A DNA stretch of 64,000 nt from Pyropia yezoensis (taxonomy: Eukaryota; Rhodophyta; Bangiophyceae; Bangiales; Bangiaceae): NCBI GenBank assembly GCA_009829735.1, contig CM020620.1, forward strand, positions 24,340,020 through 24,404,019, in the 5' to 3' direction. Both the position numbers and the translations under genes were made by a program. Position 1 is the stretch's first letter; the number at the start of each line of letters is the position of its first letter. Shown here one piece after another: positions 29,995 to 37,600 of this stretch. The notes below the pieces were generated by a model that was given only the letters and a program-made list of their open reading frames with translations, searched no databases and was not told where the DNA came from.

Positions 29995-30909
29995 ATCATG
30001 AACGCAGTGGCTGACCACCGGATCACTGCTTACGGCGTGATGAAGCAACTCCTCTCCGATAACGGAGCAATTCTGACATCAGCATTCTGCACTAAGGTCA
30101 TGTGCATGTTCGGGATCGAACCACGTCGGGCTTCCGACTGCCACCCACAAACCAACGGGCAAGTGGAGCGGTTCAACCGCACTATCGTTAAGATGCTCCA
30201 ATGCTACGTGGCAGAGCACACGAACACGTGGGACAGGCTCCTGTCTGTACTCACCCTGGCATACAATGTCAGGCCCCACCGGAGCACGAACATTGCCCCA
30301 CTGGAGGGGGTCATGCCTATGGGCGTCGGTAACCTGACGCTGCCACCGGGCAGATGCACTCGGTATGACATACCGAAGGGGCGACCGGCCGAGCGGATCC
30401 ACTTAGCTTGGTTGGCCAAGCTATCGTGGCTGATACCTGAGCTCAAGGGTGCCCTTGACCGTACACAACTTCAATACAAGAAGAACTTCGACGCCCAAGT
30501 ACGGGCACGCAACGCAACCCTGGTAACAGGTGACTGGGTCTATATCAGACACCAGAAGTTCCGCGAGAACTACCTCATGCAATCGGATGATGTTACACCG
30601 GCGCCGAAGCCGGAACAGCCCCAGCCGGTACCGGCTGGGTTGCTACATGAAGCTCTTACCACACACCGGTCAGATGACCCGGTGGGCCCGGATGGAATCC
30701 CATACCAGTTAGGGAGCATCGTCGGACATACCGACCCAGACCTGCCAGAACCCTGGTACGTCAAGGTGATGTGGGTCGGATACGACTCACCGACCTGGGA
30801 GCAGAAGGACAAAGTGCCACGCCAGATCCTCATGTCATACATGAGGCGACGCCGCCTACCGTACCTACCCAACCGACACCGACTTCGGCTGTTGGGGGGT
30901 GGGGCTTAG
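29995..30909 (+). pseudogene. pol: Integrase C-terminal half plus chromodomain (truncated pol)
   Basis: The reading frame is open from 29371, +1 relative to gag. Integrase homology starts at about 29986 with TATIMNAVADHRITAYGVMK. The second and third catalytic residues are present with canonical spacing: Asp in LSDNGA (30058) and Glu in GQVERFNRT (30166), with 35 residues between. The HHCC zinc domain and first catalytic Asp are missing, so the enzyme cannot be complete. Downstream come WDRLLSVLTLAYNVRPHRST and the GPY/F-like region. The end is a chromodomain (YQLGSIVGHTD, WYVKVMWVGYDSPTWEQKDK), which marks the element as a chromovirus and normally targets integration to modified histones. 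The stop is at 30907-30909. Confidence 0.85.
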
Positions 30910-30925
30910 ACCTACTAAGTAGGGT

Positions 30926-31310
30926 GTGACAAGCATTCCGCCAGACGTAAATTCACTAAGTCGGAGCGAGTTTAAGAAAACTAAGTGGGCTACTGACCTT
31001 AACAAGTTTTAGCTTAAAGAGAAAGAATGACTTCGATAAAAACGAAGTATCCTGGGGCTTACACAAAGGCAAACCCACATCCATGGAGGCAAGTGACGGA
31101 GTAAGGAAGGATGACCTTCACGCGTATTAACCGACCAGGATGGGTTGGGGCGCGAGAGAAACTGAAGCAAGCCACAACTACGCCGAGAGTGGTACCCCCG
31201 GAAGGCAACAACCAGAGTCATGCAATGCCCCATCTGGGGATGAGTTCACACTCACGACTACCCGACGACCATAAGGGTCACCGGGTCCCTCTCTCTCATA
31301 ACGACAGCCC
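30926..31310. other. Junction region between two opposed retrotransposon copies
   Basis: Mixed-composition, AT-richer DNA without a reading frame. It begins with TGTGACAAGC and may contain the 3' LTR of copy A and the remains of copy B's 3' side. The two could not be separated. Confidence 0.4.
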
Positions 31311-32917
31311 TCAGTAGGGGGTACCCCCACCAGCAGAAGGAGGCCACTCACGCGTCGCCGCGTACACTTCCATACTCCACCGGTCGGCAATCTCACGACG
31401 GTCAACCGAGCGAGTAAACTCAGTGCATAGCTCCACTAGAGTGCTGCTACCAGCCTCCACTACCTCCAGGGCCAGCTGGATGCGGCCCAACACCCAAACG
31501 AAGCAACGTGCGGTACCAACCAGCGCAGCACCTGTGGGGTTATCCCTCGAGCTAATTGAGAGACCCTCCCGCAACTCGCGGGTAATAAGGGCGTCAACGC
31601 CCTCGTATCACAAGTGGGGACCCCCGTCCGGCACGAAGGGGGCGGACGAGGGTACCTGCGGACCCGGAGGAGCCGGTATCGGCACGACAGGAACCGGCTC
31701 AGCTACCACCGGAGCCGGTAGCGCCCGGTACGGGGCGCGGTAAGACCCGGAAAGAGGGGTAGACCCCATGGAAGCAGCCCCACCGGGAACCCGGCGGGAC
31801 TCCCCGCGTCGAAGGGACGCTTCACTTTCTCCACCCGTCGATTCCTACTCACGGGGACTACGACCAGCCCCCATCGGAGTCGGATTACCGAACCACGGGG
31901 CCATCAACTGAAGAGGATCATGGATGACCATGGGAATACCCAGGTCAGGGACAGCCTCGGTGGACGACCACCCATGGTAACTAGCCTCACCCGGGAGGGC
32001 CCGGCGGATGCGTAGGGAGTGACGGGGCAGGGAAAGATCCCCAGCCTGCGGATCGCGGTACGGAGGCAGGTTCAACACCTCCGCCCAGTTCACGACATCG
32101 TGAAAAGCCAGAAGGGCCTCCCACTCACGGGCCAGCCCCGTCTTGACAGCAATGGTGTCAACACCCAGCTCCCCGATGTGCCGACGGACACCCCTCGGAA
32201 GACAGGACAGCTGACCCTGCCGACGAGCGGATAACAGGAAAGAAGAAGCCTGCCCGAGGGTGACCTTCAGAGTGAAGGGACCCTGCAACGGGTGCACGGG
32301 CCGAGAGGCCAGCACGCTACCGAAAAACAGAAGGCACGGACCGGTGTCAAACCGGAACGCCGGGGCGGGTTCCCACCCCTCCTGCCACCCAGACGGGCGC
32401 ACCAGAGTGTACAGCGGCGCGCGACCGTTACCGGTCTGCAGCGCACACGTAATGTCGGTGCGAGACGCATCCTCCATGATACCTTGGTTGCGGCGCCAGC
32501 TCGACGCCGACTTCAGCCTGTGGCAGTATTGACCCCAGGTGGAGGGAAACACGTGCCATACAAGGGACGGCAGGAAGCTAGTCTGACCCGTTTCTCCCCA
32601 TGTATTTGGGTCCATATTCCCTAAGTTAGAGACAGTTAGCTGAGTAGTAAGTCCAAGTTGGACTTGAGGGTTCTTTGCAGTTTTATCGTCTTGAATTTTC
32701 GTGTGGCCCGGTGGGCAGGTGCTGGGGTGGGAGATTCTGAGTGGCGAGATTCTGAGGGGACCCTGGGGGGATAAGAGGAGGGACAGCGGAGCTTGGCCTC
32801 GCTTCCCCGTCCCGAACACGAAACTGTTGGCCCACACACCATCTTCTTGTTTACTGGTGGGGGGATTGCCCCACAACAGAGACAGCGTGTGCGCGACTTG
32901 CACTTCTTCCGGTTCTC
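31311..32917 (-). pseudogene. Fused gag-tail / family-B upstream-ORF product
   Basis: One frame is open from about 32917 to the stop at 31845. It joins the gag tail (VAHTLSLLWGNPPTSKQEDG), the spacer (NLGNMDPNTWGETGQTS) and the family-B domain (LKSASSWRRNQG, ALQTGNGRAPLYTLVRPSG, ASRPVHPLQGPFTLKVTLGQ). It keeps a Trp codon (TGG) where the 58-kb copy has TAG. After 31845 further protein-like sequence continues in other frames, notably 31574-31311 (GVDALITRELREGLSIS, FVWVLGRIQLALEVVEAG), so at least one frame break is present. The function of the family-B domain is unknown. Confidence 0.65.
32519..32917 (-). repeat. Inverted-repeat arm 2 (gag tail plus spacer)
   Basis: This 399-bp segment is the reverse-oriented partner of 29598-29994. 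Its final TACTGCCACA is the exact point where both copies diverge into different downstream sequences. Confidence 0.85.
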
Positions 32918-33646
32918 AACGTTACGAGAGGCACCCTCACCGTGGCCACCAACTTGGTGGAGGTTACTGTGAGCGGGTTTTGCCACACAGCCCAGCCATG
33001 GGCGGGAAGAGCGCCATCAGATATCAGATTTTCTGCAGTCTTCGTTGTCTATGCTGTTTGATGTTGGTTTCTTTTACCGGAAATGCTCATGACAACTTGG
33101 AGTTGATCTGAAGGGATTCTAAACGTTAGACTGGAATGGTGCATTAAGCGTAACCATTCACAGGCTGGCCCATACACTGACGGCTGTGGCCTCGACTTCG
33201 ATGATGTTTTTTTCATAACGCCGAGGATAACATGCGCATTTTCAGATTGTGCAAACACGTACCAGATACGTGATTAAATGACTTGCTAGCGAATGAAAAA
33301 TCTGCAACGAGATGCTTTGAGTCGTGCTTGTCGGCTAGGACACAGACGGAAGGTTATTCATGAGTTTGGGCAAACACCCAGTGTTTCATGTGCGGGACAA
33401 AGTTCGGTCTTTCCTCGCGCGCGGATCTTACGGACGATGGCATGGCGTCCGGCATCGGCGGCAATGTACTCTCAGACGTCGCCGCATCGATCGCTCAAAA
33501 TAGAATAAAGCTCGCATTCAGTGTGGAGCGTCGCGTGGACATTAGTCTTGCGACAGCACGTCACACTCTCTCCTGAGTTGATACGGTGCACGAGAAGCAC
33601 GGAAGGAAGGAAATTTAAATTGTTTTCTAACGTTGCATGAGGATCA

Positions 33647-33684
33647 CTCTGAAATACTGCTGGTACTCTGAAATACTGCTGGTA
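33647..33684. repeat. Perfect 19-bp tandem duplication
   Basis: CTCTGAAATACTGCTGGTA occurs twice head to tail with no mismatch. No gene is nearby. Confidence 0.9.
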
Positions 33685-33825
33685 GATCGGTCTGGGTTGC
33701 CTCGTGCAAGACTGCCCCACGAACGGAGGCGCGAGATTTCTTTCAACACTTCGCAAAACAACTGCAGTAGTTAATTCATGCAAGTGTTAATGTCAGTCGT
33801 TTGAATAAGTTCAAAGTCGGATACA

Positions 33826-33860
33826 CAGAACAGTTCTCAGAACAGTTCTCAGAACAGTCC
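33826..33860. repeat. Three tandem 12-bp units CAGAACAGTTCT
   Basis: Two perfect copies and one partial copy (CAGAACAGTCC). Each unit contains an inverted repeat AGAAC-A-GTTCT, so the array is a row of dyad sites and might bind a dimeric factor. Confidence 0.85.
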
Positions 33861-34683
33861 CGAAAAAGTCTTAGATTTGTTTCCCGTCTGCTTCGACGAT
33901 GCGGTCGCCCCGTCGACCACCCCACACCGAGGCGCTCGCCACGCAACTGCCGCCGTCGCGCTGTGGGCGCCGTGCCAAGTGGCTAACCCGACCCTGCCCT
34001 GATGGGTGACGGCCGACCAGTCGCGCACCCCGCTGCGCTGCCCCCCGTCGAGGTGGACAACCCTATGCGCTGGATGCATCCAGCGCATTACGGCTTTGGG
34101 CGGGCGGTCGTCCAACCATATGGGCAGTTCACGCGGTGGGTCTGCGCGTCGTGGCCACGAGCACCAACGCATCAGCTGGTGGTTTTTTCTCTGGTGGGAG
34201 GGGGTGGAAAGAGGGGGGGGCGTGAGCTGCGTGGCTGGCTGCCTCCGTGCGTGGCGTGCGCCCCAGTTACAAGTGTTCCAGGCCATAATGGGGTGCGTTT
34301 GCCCGCGCCCCTCGACGGCCCGTGACGTTGTGTCACGGTGGGGGGCGCGTAGTGCGCGGCTCGGTGCACAGCGGCGTCGGCATCTTCAGTCAGTGGTGGC
34401 ACCGCGGGCGGGGCACCCACCGCCAGCCGGCGTTGACCCCGCCGTGGCAGGGAGGCAGTCTGTCGCGTCACGTCCGCCGAGCACGTGCCGCGCCTGGGGC
34501 GCCGCCTGTGCCTTTGCGCGCCGCCGGGTGCCGTCGGGGGTGCCGCAGCCTGGGCCGCGCCAAGGCTCGCGGAGGGTGCGGGGGGGGTTGGGCGGGGGGC
34601 GACTCCGTTGTGTAGATTGGGGGTTCGGCTAGCGGGCGGCCGCTGCGTGCAGCTGTCAGGCCATCCGGCCTGTCACGCAAACG

Positions 34684-37600
34684 ATGGGGCGGCGGGGTGT
34701 CCCAGCCGTAGTCGCGACATCGTCGGGTGGGGCTCGGGACTACCATCTTCCCGGCGACGCTGACGTCCGCGCTTGGGCGGAGCTGCTCTCCCCTTTTGAG
34801 GGGAACCTGTATCTGGCGCCCAAATCGAGCTGCTTCAGCAAGGTCCAGAAGTCGTGGCGATGCGTGACCGGCCGCCCGCAGCTGACCTTCGTCAAGGTGT
34901 GGCTGCAATCCGGGCTCCACTACCGACGAGTGGCGGCTGGTGGGGCCAACACGGGCACGGCGTCTAGACACGGGGAAGCCCTGCCGTTGGGGGGCGCACG
35001 CGGCTTTGGGTTTTTCCCGCTGCTCCGGGACGAGCCCGACTGCACTCAACACTTTTCCGTGGAAGTGTGTCGCGCGCAGAAAACGTTTCGTGGCGGCACG
35101 GCTGGTGCCGACCCGTGGCTGGTGAAACTGGTTGCGCCGTCGTCGGACGTGGAGGATGTCACGTTTGTGGCCACCACGGAGATGGAAGCGAGGCGTTGGG
35201 AGCGGCAGCTGTTGATGCGCGCCGCGCCGCTCACAAAGGTATGGCGCGAGGTTCCCGCAGCGGCCGTGGGGGCTGGCCCTTCCTCGGCGGCTGCGTTTGC
35301 CGCTGGCACTTCTGCTCGCCGTGTTGGGGCTCTGGCTGGCGCCGTCGACAAGATTCTGTCCACAGGTGTCTCTACTACGGTGGTCGGGGTGGTCACCTCC
35401 ATCGCGGACAACGACTTGTTTGATTTGGCCACGTCCGTGGGCGGGCTGGCGGGCTTTGCGGTGGGCGTGCTGTGCACAGCTGTGCGCGTGTGCGTAGAGA
35501 TCCGCCAGCTACCACTCAAGGCGGAGAAGCTGCGGGACGACGTGGGGCGCCTTGCCGACGCGTTGCGAGCGGACCTGCTGCCCAAGGTGACGAAACTGGC
35601 CGACACACGGGCGGAGGGGGCGGAGGCGCTCCTGACCCAGGTGGGTCAGATGTCGGCTTCGTTGGACGCCCTTGTGGGCAAGCTTCTTCACGTCGCCCTC
35701 TCAGTCAAGGCGCGAACGCGCGAGCAGATCAAGTCGAACGACGGCGGCACCGACCCGTCTCTCGAGGCGGAGGTTGCCGCCCGTTTGCAAGACGTGAGAG
35801 ACCTGCAGCAAAATCTGATTGTGGTGGTGACGTGGGAGAACCAGCGGACGATAGGCAGAATTGACGACCGGTCGCTCGCCAAGGAGCAGGCGGATGCGCT
35901 TGCGCTGGTGGAGCGCAGCCACGAGCTGGTGGCAGTACCCCCCGTGCTTGACCGCGTCGTGGTCGACTGGGGCGATTCAGAGGCCCCGTGGTCCAAGTTG
36001 CGCGACGCGGTGCTGCGTGATCCGGGCGAGGCGGTTGCCGGGATGTGCGCGTGCATTGCCAGCACCAAGGGCATGGGGGGAGTAGGCAAGACAGTCATCT
36101 GCCAGCTGGTTGCCGCACAGGCGAAAGAGGAGGGCCGCCGGTACGCGGATGGTGTTTTCTGGGTCAAGCTGGGCCAGGGAGCGGGCGAGGCCGAGGCGAT
36201 GAAGGGTATGCTGGCGGTGGCGACCGTGGTGGCCCGGAAGGAGGTTGCAGCAGCGTCCGTCGCGGTGGCGGCGGACAAGCTGCGTGGGGTGCTGGCGAAC
36301 AAAGCATGCTTGATCGTGGTGGACGACTGTTGGGCCGCATGCCTGGCGGATCCTTTTGTGAGCGCCGTCGAAGGCGAGGCATGTCGCCTCTGCTGCCTGC
36401 TCATGTCCACCCGGTTGGACGGGGTTGCCAGCATGGCCTCCGATCAGTGCTGCGTGAAAGTCGGGCCGATGGCCGAGCACAGGGGGCGGGATGTGCTGCT
36501 GGAGCACTCCAAACCCCGGCCGGAACCGAAGTCGCAGGTGGACGAAGCGCATCTTGCCGTGCTTCTGAAAGCAGCTGCGGGTCTGCCCTTAGCGCTGGCT
36601 GTGCTGGGCTCGGTTGTTCGCACCAAGGGGTGGGGATGGGCGGCCGCCGAGGTGCACCAGTCGTTTGTTTCACAGCCCTGCCCACGCGGTGGTGAGCATT
36701 CGTCTCTGTGGGCCTGCTTTCAGGCCAGCTACAAGCACTTGGACGCCATTGGCATGGAGCCTGAGCACTGCCGGGAGCTGTACATGGCGTTGTGCGTGGT
36801 GGAGAAGCAGGAGTGGCTACCAATGTCGGCGCTGTCAGCACTTTGGGGCGTGGACGAAGACGTTGCCAAGGTTTACGCCAACCTGTTCGGCGACGTAGCG
36901 TTGGCAACAGTACGCCCACAGGTGCAGGCGGGAAAGGACTCGCTGGTGTTGGGCCTGCACGACTTGCTGGTGGACTGGATCCACTATGGGCTGGTGCTCA
37001 AGCAGAACAAGCGCCAGCACTTCTACAAAGAACTGGTGGAGGGGTACGCAGCCCGCCTGGGGCGCGGCGTGCCTCCGGCGGTTGGGGAGGTCTCGGACGG
37101 ACAGAGCCGCCCGTGGTGGGCACTGGACGACGAGTATGCCAAGCTCACCGTGTGCCGTCACCTGAACGCTGGTGGCGATGTCTTGCGGCTTGAAGCGGTG
37201 GCGCTCCTTTGTGACTGGCGGTGGATTGCGTGGCACGTGGGCCGGAGCGGTCTCTCAGCCGTGGACTACCGGACGGATTGCCGTCGGTCTCAGGTGGCAC
37301 TCTTGGAACGCATCGCAACGGTGGTGGACGGGGCTATTGCTGTGTCATCCACCCTGGGAGTCCCTGCGTTGCAGCAGGTCGCATTTGAGCTGGCGGAGCG
37401 CCTGAGAGCCGCCGCGCTCTCAGGTGACGCACTTGCCTGCCACATGCAACGTCTCGTGCGCGATGCCAGGCACTGCGTGGCGCGGCCCTCGGTTGAGTTG
37501 CTTGGAGATGGTGGACTGCCTATGCCACAAGAAGTGAGCACCTTCGGTTGTGGCGCGCACGAGCCACATTCTCTCATCACCCTGCGCGACGCCAGCGGAA

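Larger units (their letters stand above)
27481..30925 (+). mobile_element. Ty3/gypsy chromovirus copy A with most of pol deleted
   Basis: Gag (28023-29870) is followed directly by the C-terminal half of integrase and a chromodomain (29995-30909). Protease, reverse transcriptase, RNase H and the integrase N-terminus are missing. A possible primer-binding site starts with TGG at 27818, just after GTACCACA, which would place the end of a 5' LTR near 27813. A TGTGACAAGC word at about 30927, after the last stop, could begin a 3' LTR. No direct LTR repeat is visible by eye, so both boundaries are approximate. The left boundary is set where composition changes from poly-GC to mixed. Confidence 0.7.
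31311..33000 (-). mobile_element. Chimeric Ty3/gypsy copy B (inverted, truncated)
   Basis: Read on the minus strand, it begins near 33000 with a gag zinc-knuckle remnant like that of copy A, then the gag tail and the same spacer. At 32519 it then switches to the extra upstream ORF of the 58-kb element family (LKSASSWRRNQGIMEDASRT versus LKSASSWRRNHGVMADAFRT at 59380). It lacks protease, RT and integrase. The 5' side is truncated at about 33000, where unrelated AT-richer DNA begins. Confidence 0.75.
33001..34683. other. Intergenic region upstream of the NLR-like gene
   Basis: The first 850 bp are AT-richer than the rest of the window and hold no gene. Two short tandem duplications occur (33647-33684 and 33826-33860). 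From about 33890 the sequence is GC-rich again with open frames on both strands but no recognisable product. The last few hundred bases should contain the promoter of the gene starting at 34684. Confidence 0.5.
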
